Shown: piece after piece, positions 1-12,800 of the stretch
Numbering within the stretch: the stretch's first letter is position 1
Layout of the letters: every line of letters starts with the position of its first letter
Origin: Carallia brachiata
Lineage: Eukaryota; Streptophyta; Magnoliopsida; Malpighiales; Rhizophoraceae
Direction: 5' to 3'
DNA: 64,000 bases
Assembly: GCA_021464245.1 (NCBI GenBank)
Contig: JADCRB010000013.1
Span: forward strand, 11,645,350-11,709,349
Position numbers and translations under genes: made by a program
Notes under the pieces: model-generated
What the model saw: only the letters and a program-made list of their open reading frames with translations
Databases searched by the model: none
Told to the model about the DNA's origin: nothing

Positions 1-3000
1 AAAAATTAATATTTAATTATTATTTATAATTATTATTATTTTAATTACTTTTATACATACATATTATTAAATACTAATTTAAATACCAATTCGATCAGTT
101 CAACTGATTAAATTTTGATCTATTAATATTTTTGATTCGACGGCGAATCCAATTTTGACCACTCATGAGCAATTGAGTACAGAATTTTATTTTTTTTTTT
201 TGGTAACAAGTGGAAAATATTTCATTAACTTAAAAAGAGATATAAGGCTTGTTAAAGAAGTTCAAACTTCAACCCATTATTACACTGAACAATCCAATAC
301 TCACTAGTACACGAGAGCCTAAAAATTGACCCACGCCACAACAGGCCCACAGGCCTTTACAAACCCTGCAACACTGGTACCACCACCACCACTTCGGCAA
401 CGGCGACACCGGACCACTGCTGGTGAAAGATGACTCCAAAGCGGCTATAAATTGAAGCCAGAACGGCCACAAGAGGGAGACATACTGTCCTCCCCCACAA
501 CACAACAAATAGGAGCCCAGCAAGCCAGAAAGAACGGTGACAAACAGGGGGGGAAACGGGTGGCTCCACAATCTCCGATCTCCATGAACTCAGCGGCGAG
601 CACCGATCAGAGCAGCCACACAAACACCGTACAGGGGGCTAGTGGCAACAAAAGAAGAGAGTCCCCCACCTCCCCGCTCAGATCGGAGCCAAGGAAGCAG
701 GGGACCCGCTGGAGAAACCGAACGGACAGGCAGCAGAGCAACCCAGCAACGAACCCAACAAAACCAGAAAACAAACCCCCACCCCCACAACAGAAAACTC
801 ACAGAGGAGTACCAAAGAGGCACTGAGGCCTCAGAAGCTCACAAAGAAGCACGAGATTCGCATGGAAAAAGCCGGTGCAACACTAGAATCCTCTGGGCGT
901 AAGATAGCTGATGGGGCGCACGATAGAGGATTCTTAGGTTTTTATTGTCTCACTTATTAGTTAATGAAAATGTCTTAATACCTATAAGCGCCTTTTTTTT
1001 TTTTTTTTGGCATAACCACTCTAGGCAAATTCACAAATTTTCGTTCCACATATTTAGGTCACTTAACAAAGATAATTGCACTGGTTGTACCATGGAGCAA
1101 ATTTAATTTCTATATTGAACTTATACGAGAACAACTTGTATGGTCCCTAACGAAGATTACAAGTTGCTTTTAGAGGTATGCAGAGTTAGATATATGTTTA
1201 ATTTTGTTGAATATATTATTAAAAATTCTAACTCATAACTCATAATTTATATAATTCAAATAATTCTCTAACTACTAATCTATAAAGAGCTTAATAACTA
1301 GCACAAAATTGATAAACATAGTGATGTGTAATCCCTACAAATCACCAATTGTTATGATTTGATAATTAGAGAATTTTATTCACATTACGAGTTATTAGAT
1401 TCAAATTCTTGTCGAGACATTTAAAATGGTTAAATATACATTTATTTCTATCGGATTGATGAGTGGTCGGTGTCCTTTACTAAACATTATGAAGCATGCT
1501 TCTTCGTGGTTCGGTGTAACAGCTAGACTGCTTAGCCGGCCTTACAGTGCGCCTAATGTAATTCTCTAATGAATCTATAGAGTATATCACTTATATATAT
1601 ATTTTTTAAATTTTTACTACCAAAAATATCTATTTTTTTATAATAAATATGGTGGATAAGATTATATGTTGTAAATCACATATAATACGAAGTATGTGGT
1701 AAATTTTATACTCAATTATTATATCTTAAATTACTACTCAAAGTCAAAATTTAGTAGTTATTTGATATATTTTTAGGTACATAACTCAAATTTAAATTTA
1801 TGTGCTTGCACTCTACTTTAACAAATAAATTAAATGTTAGCTTTAGCCGCATAATAATTGAAAAAAGAGCGTTAGATTCATGATTTAATAATTACATGTG
1901 ATAGAATTTCATGAAATTCAACTGATTTTTGGATAATAAATTTTTTTTATAATAAAAATTAGATGAAACAAGTGATTTTCGGTCAAAATTTATGGATGTG
2001 ATGGTTGAGCTAATAAATTCTTTTTTTTTTTGGGAGAAAAATTATTTATGTCCACGTGGACGACACATTTCTGTCCCATACGTCAACGACCTTTAGACCA
2101 AGATTACGTTACGTTGCAAGAAACCTCCCCAACCGTTCACGTGTACATTCCTTAAACTTTTAACTCTAGGTCGACGTGTACCTCTATCAATTTGCTTCTA
2201 TGGCGACCTTTCGAGCATTCGATGGTTTTTTCTTTTTCTAAACAAAGAGGGGAATCTTTAGATAATACACTGTTATGGAAAATGTCTTATCTTATTTGTT
2301 AATAATTTCTTCGTATTTGTTAAACGTAAAAATTTGATGACAGCAAAATAAGATCAATGTTAATAGATGTGCATTGATGCTACATAATTATAGTAAAATA
2401 TTTATTGAATTCAAAAAAAATAACATATTATACATATGTTATTATATTATTGTGTAGTTAAAAATTTTCTTAAAAATTTTTTAAATATATTTTTTTATTT
2501 ATTAAAAAATTAATTATATTATAAATTACACAATAAAATAACTCACATTTTTTTTTCATAAATCCCACCTTCTCCTTCTTATAATTAAAACTTAAAATTT
2601 TTAAATTTTAATTTATAAGTTCTACTTAATAAACAGTCTCATAAAAATTTTTAAATATATATTTAAATAATAATAAAGTGGTCATATAAATACATAATTC
2701 GGAGATATTTACGAAAGAAAAGAAACGTGCCAATGTGCCATGCCCCTGTACCATGTTTTTCTCTAAAACCGGGTTTCACCGATGATTACGCGGAAACAGT
2801 CAAAGAAAAGGATTGGACAGTCTTGTCTTATCTTATCTAAAGTGAATTTATTAATTTCAGAAAAGAGAATGAACTAAAATATATTTAACGGTTGAGAGGG
2901 AAAAACTCATCCCAATTAAGTATAACCGAATTTTGTACAAATGCCTTTGGGACTTCCATGTTTTTCTTTTTTTTTTTTTTTTTACTGCATAAGTTTGTGA

Positions 3001-3899
3001 AAAGATAACATAATTATGAATAGACGAATGTAAGATTAAAAATTTTTAACAAAATATGTTAATCAATTACATTAAAATAACGAAGATAATAATATCTTTT
3101 TTAGGTGTGATCCTTCTGATTCTTGTGATTTTTTCAGTATTTTGTAATTTTTGTAAAGTTTTACTATATAGACATAAAAATTAAAGATAAAATAATTACA
3201 CGAACATACTATTTAAGTTTGAACAATTAATTGTACTAAATTTACTATTTAATTAATAAATAAAATTTAAATAATAAATTTATATCATTATTTTGTATTT
3301 AAATTTTGTGTTGATGTATCTTTTTTAACTCTTATAATATTTGAATGTTCTTTGTAATCATTTTAAATTCAGCATATATGTATGTGATTCTATATTAATT
3401 ATTTGGTTCATTGAACTTGCCCATTTCCCTTTAATGCATCTAATTTTTTATTCATCTTTATTCAATTCAATTGAAGTGAAGAAAGATAATTTAACAGTCA
3501 ATAAAGTATAAAATTCGAGCTCAAATTGCCTAAGCAATGAATAACACTCTGCCCATAATCATGAATAACATCCTCCTTTACTTTTATATTTAAAGTTTAA
3601 AATATTAAATAACAAATTTTGATACTTCCGTATTATCAAATTTAATGCTATATTTTAGCACATAATTATTAATAAGATGAGGCCTCAACCCATAGGATGG
3701 TTTTTTATTTCTTGTATGGACAAAAAAAAAAGAAATATTATTACTAAAAGAGTAAAATTATGTAAATAAATTTAATAAAATAAATAATAAATATGCAGTT
3801 AATTAAATTTTATTTATTAATTTTATTTAAATATAATTTATTTTTTATAATTTAACGATTTATATACAACATATATTTTTTCAACAAAAATTTCTTTCT
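1..3899. other. Gene-poor AT-rich region upstream of the MYB gene
   Basis: No coding gene is recognised here. The stretch is AT-rich, with many poly-A/poly-T runs. A relatively GC-rich block at about 190-930 is described separately as a probable retroelement end. A cluster of ACGT-core motifs lies at about 2045-2190. The remaining sequence shows no gene structure that I can support. Confidence 0.7.
190..930 (-). mobile_element. Probable LINE-like 3' end, minus strand, degenerate
   Basis: The block begins at about 190 with a run of T. On the minus strand this reads as an element ending in a poly-A tail preceded by a TTAATGAAATATTTTCCACTTGTTACC-like 3' end, a kind of ending seen in plant non-LTR retrotransposons. 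The rest is unusually GC-rich for the neighbourhood and carries overlapping open frames on both strands. None of them resembles a known protein. No convincing target-site duplication was found, so the right-hand limit is approximate. A captured gene fragment is the alternative. Confidence 0.35.
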
Positions 3900-4053
3900 C
3901 TGTGTCTTTAGCGCCGGGGCAGGCCAAGATGGAGCTAAAGCTATAAACAAACACCAATTCGTTTGTCGGGTCATGTATTGCGGACCATTATCAGATCCGG
4001 ATTAAAAAACATCTTCCTCTTCCGTCTGGTCCGAACTGGAACCGGAAGCAGTC

Positions 4054-6412
4054 ATGGCAAGGCGGTGCTCGCATTGCAGCCACAACGGGCACAATTCCCG
4101 GACCTGCCCGAACCGCGGGGTCAAATCTTCGGGGTCCGATTAACCGACGGGTCGATCCGGAAGAGCGCCAGCATGGGCAACCTGAGCCACTGTGCTGGGT
4201 CATCCAACTTGGGTGGTCTCGATGCGTCGTCCGTTCCATCGCCCGGCGAGACCCCAGATCACGGAACCACCTCTGCTGCCGCCGCCGCGGACGACGGCTA
4301 CGCTTCTGAGGATTTCGTTCCTGGGTCTTCTTCCAGCTGCCAGAGAAAGAAAGGTTAGAAATTCATTTTGATTGTTAAAGTTTCTATTTTGTCTGCGATC
4401 AATATATTTTTTTTTTTTTTAGTATTTGGTTTCCTTTTAGTACTATATTTGGTTATTGATAGTTGCTGCTTGTTTTAACTTGGAATTTAGAGAAGAACTA
4501 AAGTAGCAAGAATTTAGAGTGAAACAATTAAGCATATTTGATCCTTTACCTGAAGAAAAGTTCATAATTTGTAATTGGGTTTGATTTGGATAAGTGGTGT
4601 TTGTTCACTAGGGTGAATTTGGTACGTAGGACACGATAAGATTATATAGGATAGTCTAGTCTGATCCTAGTGTATATATAATGGGATAATAGAATAGGAT
4701 CAAACTAGACTATCATATATTATCCTGTTGAGTCCCATGTACGTATATTTATTATATATATATATATATATTACTAATAAAAAAAAAAGAAATGTTTAAT
4801 AGAATTAGCAATATAATTAGTGAATAAATTCGAAATAATTTAGTTCAAATCTCAAAGATTCCCGTGATTTAGTAGATTATTCATCAATTACATGCATATA
4901 CATTTATTTTGAAGTGGATTAGGTCATTTAAGTCCACAGAAGTTCATCTTTGATCTGACTGTTGATCATTCAAGGCAAAGAACGGGATGTATTTCAGGCT
5001 TCAACACCAAAAACTTTGTTGTATAGTTGCTTTAAAGTTGTAGTTCAACCCCAAAAACTTTGTTGTATAGTTGCTTAAAGTTGTAGTTTTGTAGTGCCAA
5101 TTAACCCCGGCACTTGCACCAGGAGTTTCTGAGGCATTCTCTTCCAATGTTTTGTTGCTTTCTTGCTGTATTGATTTCTTTCTCCTGAATGGCTTGTTAC
5201 ACATGCAGGTGTACCATGGACTGAAGAGGAGCATAGGATGTTTCTACTTGGTTTGCAGAAGCTTGGTAAAGGTGATTGGCGTGGAATTGCACGCAATTAT
5301 GTTATATCTAGGACACCTACTCAGGTGGCTAGTCATGCTCAGAAATATTTCATCCGGCAAAGCAATGTGTCTAGGAGGAAAAGACGTTCTAGCCTGTTTG
5401 ATATGGTAGCTGATGAAGTGAGCACCACATCTTTAGTATTCAATTCAAATTTAATTTTCTCATACGTCCATGTTCATGCAAACGCACTCACAGTTCACAC
5501 CATATGAAATCCAATTATGCACTGCTATGGAAGATAGGCTTGTCTCTCATAGTTAGCTCGTCTTCTTGGTTGTTTGCAGAGGTAATATTTGGTTGATATT
5601 GCTTCTTCTGCTATGACTAAACATGTTAATTGTTATAACCATGCTCATGAAGACAGCAGGCCTCTACTTTTTTCTTGCTAAATATTTCAACTTTCATCAA
5701 CTTGTGAAAGCAAATAAGCAAAAAAAGAAAACAGAAAAAGCGAGACTTGTCAATTATCGGGGAAAGGGGAGAATGGACATTTGCTTTCTGTTTTAATTCT
5801 ACAACTATGTCCATTCACTTTACAGATTTCTTCATTTCAGTTCCGTAATTATGAGACATGTTTTTTTTTTTTTTTTTCTTACTGACAATTTTGAATTTGC
5901 AGCCAGCTGATGCTCTGTTCATGTCAGAGGATTTCTTATCAGTCGACACTTCCCAAGCTGAAAATCTAAGTGACAATCCATTGCCTCCTTTTGTTCCTCC
6001 TCCTTTGGATGAAGAATGCGAATCAATGGATTCTACCAACGCTAATGAGGGGGAACCTGTCCCTTCAAAGCCAGATAGCTTCCAGCCTTGTTATCCAGTA
6101 TTATATCCAGCTTATTTCTCACCATTCTTACCATATTCATTTCCAATTTTGTCCGGATTCAATACAGAGGCAACTAAGGAGGTGCATCAGATTCTTAAGC
6201 CGACAGCAGTACACTCAAAAAGCCCAATCAATGTTGATGAGTTGGTTGGTATGTCAAAACTGAGCTTAGGAGAATCTATCGGGCACGCTGGCGCTTCTTC
6301 CATTTCGCTAAAGTTGCATGAGGGGTCATCTAGACAGTCTGCTTTCCATGCCAACCCGGCGTCCAACACTTCAAGCATGAACTCAAGCAGCAGCCCTATC
6401 CATGCAGTTTAA
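4054..6412 (+). CDS. One-repeat MYB transcription factor (SHAQKYF type), frameshifted in exon 1
   Basis: Three exons: 4054-4353, 5209-5417 and 5903-6412. The family binds DNA in the nucleus through a single MYB repeat (KUA1/MYBS3-like proteins). The ATG at 4054 opens a CCHC-type knuckle, [14 protein letters not shown], as in this family. Next come a conserved [20 protein letters not shown] block and the MYB repeat in exon 2, with [14 protein letters not shown] and [12 protein letters not shown]. Exon 3 carries a conserved [17 protein letters not shown] stretch and an LxLxL-like ISLKL motif. The frame breaks once: after codon AAA at 4123-4125 one base is missing, so the 4054 frame stops at TAA 4141-4143 while the conserved protein continues in another frame. 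The coding sum is 1019 nt, one short of 340 codons. If the deletion is real, translation from the in-frame ATG at 4173 would give 299 residues without the knuckle. A 10-codon upstream ORF lies at 3973-4005. Confidence 0.85.
4623..4745. mobile_element. Fold-back MITE in MYB intron 1
   Basis: The two halves of this stretch of about 120 bp are inverted complements. The left arm contains GATAGTCTAGTCTGATCCTA, and the right arm contains the reverse complement of nearly the same string (TAGGATCAAACTAGACTATC). The outer ends, GTACGTAGGAC and GTCCCATGTACGT, also pair. This fits a short non-autonomous DNA element inserted in the intron. The superfamily cannot be assigned, and no unambiguous target duplication was seen. 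Confidence 0.55.
5000..5086. repeat. Tandem duplication of about 43 bp in MYB intron 1
   Basis: Copy 1 is 5000-5043 and copy 2 is 5044-5086. They share the core CCAAAAACTTTGTTGTATAG and differ by one substitution and one T in a TTTAAA/TTAAA run. This is a recent head-to-tail duplication wholly inside the intron. Confidence 0.85.
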
Positions 6413-7867
6413 AGGCGCTTTTTCAGTCATTGAAGCTCTTGATGTAGTAGGTTAACTCAATGCGAATGAGCTTTGCACGTTACAGGTGAAAGTTTATACC
6501 GTATGTAAGTCCAGAAATGTGCAGTCTGGTTTGTGTTCAATTGGTGAATTGCGTATTTGTTTGCTGGAATGATCAAATGTAATAAGCCCTTCGCTTCTTG
6601 TAGAGTACTTGTCAAACATTGTTTGAATCTTTGACATAAATTTTAGGTTGCTCATTAATCATTAATTTACCCCTTCTGGCTCCTTTTTTTTTTTTTTTTT
6701 TTGGGTCATACTTCTTGCTCAATTTTGTAGTGCTGGTTTTCATTAATCATGAAGGTTTTTTAAATTATCAAATAATGTAACAAACGTCAGAAGAGATTTA
6801 TATAATCAGACTTCAATTAAATTTGAAATTAAGAATTTTTTTTTTGTTGTTTTTATTACCATCAAGGATGTCATCCATGACTGCCTCATGACCTGCAAAT
6901 TAATGGCTGCAGTGACGTCAATAGACTTATAATTTGGGGGTAGGCTTTATAGGAACTAGACGATCTTATTTGGTCAAATACCTTGCGACAAACTCCTATG
7001 TGATATGGTACATGAATGTAATGTACCCCAAGCTCTTCAATATCAAGATTTTTGCATGTACTCAACACTTAAAGATTTGATTAAAGTTGACTCAGTCGAA
7101 AAATTTAATTCTTATGAAACTCTCCGCTTGAATTAGTTTGTATTGGCTAAAAAATTTGATAATTCATAACACTAAGCACAAAAAATTAAAACGATCTAAA
7201 ATTTTTATGATCTAAAAATTTATTAAAGTCAAACCCTTAGTAACCTAAAATTAACAACCTAATCTCTAATATATATTCAAAATTTATTTTACTCGAAACT
7301 CAATATATGCAAATTTTGATTAACTTAAATTTTGATGAACGCATTAAATTTGATATATTCAAAATAAAAATCACTTGTTCAAGGAAAGTTTTGGGTAAAC
7401 AAACAATAATTAAAAAAGTCAAGCCTAAGATCAAAAGGGTCCAACTTTCGCAAATAAAAAGCCCTCAAATTGAATTCGAGTTCTTCTGAGAACAATTAGA
7501 ACAATTAAATTTATTCTAAATATTTAGAATTAGAAAGAGTTTAATAATATTTAGAGTGTTATTACACTTTCAGAATCGGGCATCTGCCCGAATATTTTTT
7601 TGTTCAATAAGACTATAACTTTGTGTAATAAAAAAAATATAAAAAAATACAGGTTTTTCTTGTTGTACAAAATAACAATCTTATTGTATAAAATTATAAA
7701 TTTGTTGCAAAAAAAAATATTCAGACAGATATCCAATTCTCGAACTCTAATTTTTTCCTAATATTTACTATCTTCAAATTCGGTTCGGAGGAAATCCTAT
7801 TGTAATTAACCGCTCCCTAACCCCTCTTACCTTCAAAACTTTTGGAACCAAGAAAAACTCCTCTGCG
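6413..7867. other. Spacer between MYB and O-fucosyltransferase genes
   Basis: The first 200 or so bases are probably the MYB 3' untranslated region. The rest is AT-rich with no recognised gene, apart from a MITE-like element at 7577-7735. The last 60 or so bases before 7868 are probably the 5' untranslated region of the next gene. Confidence 0.6.
7577..7735. mobile_element. MITE-like element with terminal inverted repeats
   Basis: The left end, CGGGCATCTGCCCGAATATT, is an imperfect inverted complement of the right end, AATATTCAGACAGATATCCA. Both arms continue inward through T/A runs and a matching AATAAGA/TCTTATT segment. The element is about 160 bp with no coding capacity. The left tip is also a small perfect hairpin (TCGGGCA/TGCCCGA). 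No clear target duplication was seen. Confidence 0.45.
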
Positions 7868-9843
7868 ATGCATTTGTGCCAAACCGAAGAAGCGCGAGAA
7901 AAACAAAACCATGAACAGCATCCTAAATCTCTCCAAAAACACGACCAAATCTTCATTGTCCAGGAGAAACCAAAAGTCATTATTTTTAGATCTCCAGTCT
8001 CATTTACATTAATCTCTCTCTTCACCCTCTTCTCCTTCTTTCTCCTCTACATTTCCTTCACCAAAACCCCCAAATCTCTCCTACCCAAATCCCCAAATTC
8101 CGAAATCTCGCAATGCAGCAGATTCCAGAGCCTGTCCTCGGGAGAGAAGTTCCTGTGGTACGCGCCGCACAGTGGGTTCAGCAACCAGCTGGCAGAGTTC
8201 AAGAACGGGATACTAATGGCTGGAATTTTGAACAGAACGCTGATCGTCCCTCCGGTGCTCGACCACCATGCGGTTGCGCTCGGTAGTTGTCCGAAATTTA
8301 GGGTTTCGAAGCCTAACGAGATTAGAGTTGCTGTTTGGAACCACGTCATTGAGCTTATTAAGACTGGGAGGTTAGTGAGTTTTTTTTTGTTGGTTTAATT
8401 TCTCTAGCAGAATTAGTTGTGAAGTTGAATTATGGGGGAATTTATTCAATTTCTCACCAACTGGATACTGGGTTTTATTGGGATTCTCTATGTGTGCATA
8501 AAGTTGGGAACTTTGATTGGATTTTGAATCCACTTGGATCTCCTTTGGTTCATTCATCATTAGTAAAATGTTTTTCTTTGTAGAATGATAGGCAAGTTAA
8601 TTTACTGCAATCTATTGGAATGGCTGCTAAAGTACTTGAGTTTGAGCTCTGTATATGTTTTATGTTCCTTTGTTTACTGTTTTCAGTGAAAGGGATAATT
8701 GAATTTTGTGGGATTTGATGCCAATGTGCCTTTTCAGATTGGCTAATGTATAGTTTTTTTTTAATTTTTATTTTTAAATTTCAGGTATGTGTCAATGGCT
8801 GACATTGTTGATATTTCGTCAGTGGTCCCTTCTTCCATTCGAGCTATAGATTTCAGGGTTTTTATGTCCTTATGGTGTGGTGTGAATATGGATTTTTCTT
8901 GTGGAAATGATTTGCATTCTCATGCCTCTATTTTTGAGGATCTTAGGCAGTGTGGATCTATACTATCTGGGATTGATGGTAATTTAGATTTGTGCTTGTA
9001 TGCTGTAAATGAAGATTGTAGAAGCACAGTGTGGACTTACAAGAATGGTGAAGAGGATGGAGTACTAGACTCATTCCAACCCGATGGACAACTAAAAATG
9101 AAAAAGAAAATTTCTTATGTGAGGAGACGACGGGATGTCTATAAGGCCCTCGGACCTGGTTCCGAGGCTGAATCAGCCGCTGTTCTGGCATTTGGAACCC
9201 TTTTCACTGCCCCATACAAAGGTTCTGAGCTTTATATTGATATCCACACAGCACAAAGTGATCAAAGGATACAATCTTTGATTGAGAAGAATGAATTTCT
9301 TCCCTTTGTCCCTGAAATTACAAGTGCAGGAAAGAAGTTTGCCTTGCAGACCATAAAGGCTCCTTTCCTTTGTGCTCAGCTCAGATTGTTAGACGGGCAG
9401 TTTAAGAACCACTGGAAGGCTACCTTTCTTGGCTTGAAACAAAAAGTAGAATCTTTAGTGAAGGAGGGCTCTCAACTTGTTCATATTTATGTGATGACTG
9501 ATCTTCCTCAAGGTAATTGGACTGGAAGCTACTTGGGGGACTTGGCTAGCAATTCAGACCATTTTAAGTTGTACTTTCTGAGAGAGGAAGATGAATTGGT
9601 AACACAAACAGCAAGCGAGCTTGTAGCTGCGGGGCATAGCCTAAAGTTTGGATCTGTTCCAGGAAGTCTTAATGAAGCTCACAAGAAGTTGCAGTGTTCC
9701 CATCAGAAATCACCTGATGTACTTCTTTTCATGAAGAAAGTGTCTGCAGTTGCGCTTCACTTGGTTTTGTAGGAACTGCTGGGTCTACCATTGCTGAGAG
9801 TATAGAGCTTATGAGGAAATTTGGCGTATGTTCAGGTCCTTAA
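7868..9843 (+). CDS. O-fucosyltransferase family protein, frameshift near the C-terminus
   Basis: Two exons: 7868-8370 and from 8785. The protein looks like a Golgi type II membrane protein: a short N-terminal tail, one hydrophobic segment at residues 44-64, then a lumenal domain. The lumenal part starts with LWYAPHSGFSNQLAEFKNGI and NRTLIVPP.LDHH, typical of plant GDP-fucose protein O-fucosyltransferase-like enzymes. Acceptor specificity cannot be read from sequence. As written the frame ends at TAG 9770-9772 (496 residues), with a tail that does not look conserved. Shifting by one base at about 9731-9733 gives a continuation (VCSCASLGFVG, AGSTIAESIELMRKFG) ending at TAA 9841-9843. A single missing base therefore probably replaces the last ~35 residues. 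This is either a real C-terminal change or a sequence error. Confidence 0.82.
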
Positions 9844-12800
9844 CTACATGCGAGGTGAATTTGTGAATTTTGGTTATTCAGGCATTGGGTGTACAGAGGC
9901 TTGGCCTTAAGATTGATGGTAAAATTACATCATTTTGAAATAGAGTTCATAGGTTCAAGCCTTGGTGTATGCCTGAAATGGGTTGCGCTTTATCCGACTT
10001 GCAAGCTTTCAGTTCCTAACCTTGACCCAGAGCATGTTGGGCTAGGCTGATAGTCTTTTGCGATGCTGTTTATCTTATGACTATCATTGTTCCAGCCTGC
10101 CTTCAAGATTGAAGTCCTTTGGTTAATGAAGAATCAGCATCCTGTTTCAAGACGGATCCATTGTCCCCTGCTGTAGAGCCTGAGGTTGCAGGTCAGTGTG
10201 ATTGGATTAGCATAGGTCAAAAGAAACAAGAGAAAGTCGCTGAAGAAAAAGGAAAAATGGGTTCTTCTAAATAATTTGACATAATTTTTCTCTATTGATA
10301 CGTTTATACAAATAATCATAACTAACAATAACAAGACCTTAACGCTAAATTTAATTGGGATCAGTTGCACAGATTTTTTCTTGTTTTCTTTTTCTATTAT
10401 GAAATGAGTTTGAATTTGATGTGAGGTGTAATTGTTTTGAATTTTGTCTAATTAACGATTCCCAAATCAACATTGGTTGTCACCTTCCTCTCCTCTCATC
10501 ATATACTTGGATTTAGTCCCCTCCTTAATTTGAATATTTTTAGATTTAGGTTGGATATGTCCAAACAAATACTAATGTCACTCCCGTGATTTATCTTCAA
10601 TTGGAGTTAACATTCTTTGTTACGAATATCTTCATTTCTTATTCAGTCAAGCTTAGGGTAGGTACAAATTTATCTGAGTATTCTCATTTCTTTACTAAAA
10701 AGCGAAAGTATATTGATAAATTGACACATCTTTGAAGATTGATAAGGTAGCAATTATTTCAAGTACTGTTTAAGGAACTCCACCTTGATTTATTAAAGTG
10801 AGTTATCTAACATTTGTTGGTTTTCTCGCTTCCTGTTTGCATGTTTCTTGTGCTTGTTACTCGTTACGGTGTAGTGATGTAGGTGGAGTCTACGCTCAAG
10901 AGTCAGGAATGCTGTAAGGGAATGCGAGACTCAACCGGCTACATTTCATTATAATCTTAGAAAGGCCGAGATTTAGTGTAACAAAAAATTACTTTATTGT
11001 AACTTGATGGTTACGGATTTGATTTCTTGGATACAGTCTCTTTGAAAAAGAAAAGTAAGGCTGCATTTATATGACCCTTTTCTAGACCAAACAAATCATC
11101 ACACGAACGGCTGTATGCACTGCGTAGCACACCTAAAAAGTTAAAAATAGCAAGAAGTCTCTCTCTCAAATGGACGGATACACATAAAGGCATACTTGAA
11201 GTCTCTTTCAAGCAAACTTACTCTTATTTATAATAATGTTCATTCTAGTTTGTGTATTTTTTTTTTTTTTCATTTTTCTGCATTTTCTCTTTCTTGTCAA
11301 CCTTTATTTTCTGTAGTTCTCTTGACTGTCTTTCTACATTAGCGTCAATGCATCTGCAGAAGAGCTGGTCAAGAGACCCTGAACTGATTAACTTCGGTCT
11401 GCACATGTGAACTTTGATAATTATTCACGTTTTCAAAATGCTTGAACTTGACGTTGTTTCAGGAATTAATGAAAATAGTTTAAGATGATCAAGCCGTTAA
11501 TTGTAACCAACCAGCTTTTAGTCGAGTGCTACTGAGAATTATTCTTTATGACATAAAAATACAAACAAAAAAATGGTAAAGAAAAAATCAGTAATTGTGC
11601 TGGGATAAAGAGATGAAAATGGTAAAACAATTTCAGCAATGCCTAATGACAGGATTTGAGCTATTTAGAGGCCCATGGGAGTGCATTTTGACGGTGAGTT
11701 TTAATGGTGATGAAACATACAAAATTTCCCGAGTCTGTGGTTGTAGGTTGAGTCTGGCGTCAGGAAATCTTCCGAGGGTTTGAGCCCTTGCTGAGCCAAG
11801 GAATCCCAATCGACCCCAGTCCGCAGCCTTTGGCCCGAAGCTCGTTCTTTGTGGTTGGTACTCTGCAACCTATCCCCAGTTTCACGTCGGGGTTGGAATT
11901 GGATGGGCCCAGATATGGAACCGGTTCCGTGGGCCCATTAAGGCCTTTACTTATCAATCCACATTATGTAGCTAATTACCTTGGTTTCAAATTGAATTCA
12001 AAAGGACTCGACAAAAGTTAAAATGATTGTTAAAATAATCGGAGATAGTGATTTCTATTTGAGAGATTTGATATTAGAATTATAATTTTTTCTCTTCCCT
12101 CTATCCCCCAAACCTCTTGCCTACTAATTTCAAAAGACTATATACATATATAATGAGTTATAATAATGTCAATTCAAACCAAATGTAATGATAATGAGTT
12201 TTAATATCCGAGCCAATTGGCCTACCTACTAATCCGATAACTTTTTTTATGATGTTAATTTATTGAGTTGAGCAGCTACCTCTATTTCCAAATCTTCAAT
12301 ATAAGATGCTAATGTATCCCCTCCAAAAAAAAAAATATATATATATATATATATTACCTCAGGTAACACAAATCAAAGCGGGTGAGATGATGATTAAAGG
12401 TTCAGATAAATTATGATTATTTCAGATCAATTATAAAAAATATTAATATGCTTGCTTTTGATAATTTGTTAATAATTCTCGTTACAGCAAGATGAGAGCG
12501 TAAATAAGACATGGGTCCCACAATTTTTTTTAATTAAAAGATTTATGATGTACAAACAATCAAGTATTATGTACAAATAATATTCTTTAAAAGTTGTATG
12601 CATATTTTTGTTAATTATATATACATTTTATTTAAAAAAAAAAAAAAAAAACCTCAAATGAGACCACCGAACGTCTTGCTCAAATTAATGACATAGGATA
12701 GGCTCTCTTGTTGTCAAGCGTAGTCCACAGCTAAAAATTTGAGTCGGTGGCACATATCCTTAATGTCTGACTTATCAAACATTACACATATTTGACAGGT

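Noticed and set aside
452..902. Overlapping open frames on both strands at 269-902
   Set aside because: Open in several frames because of local base composition; low-complexity Pro/Gln/Thr/Arg content with no domain. Treated as part of a retroelement-like block.
3963..4050. Long open frame starting at 3963 as the MYB start
   Set aside because: It begins at TTG, not ATG, and its first residues do not match the family. The real ATG and the knuckle are in another frame from 4054.
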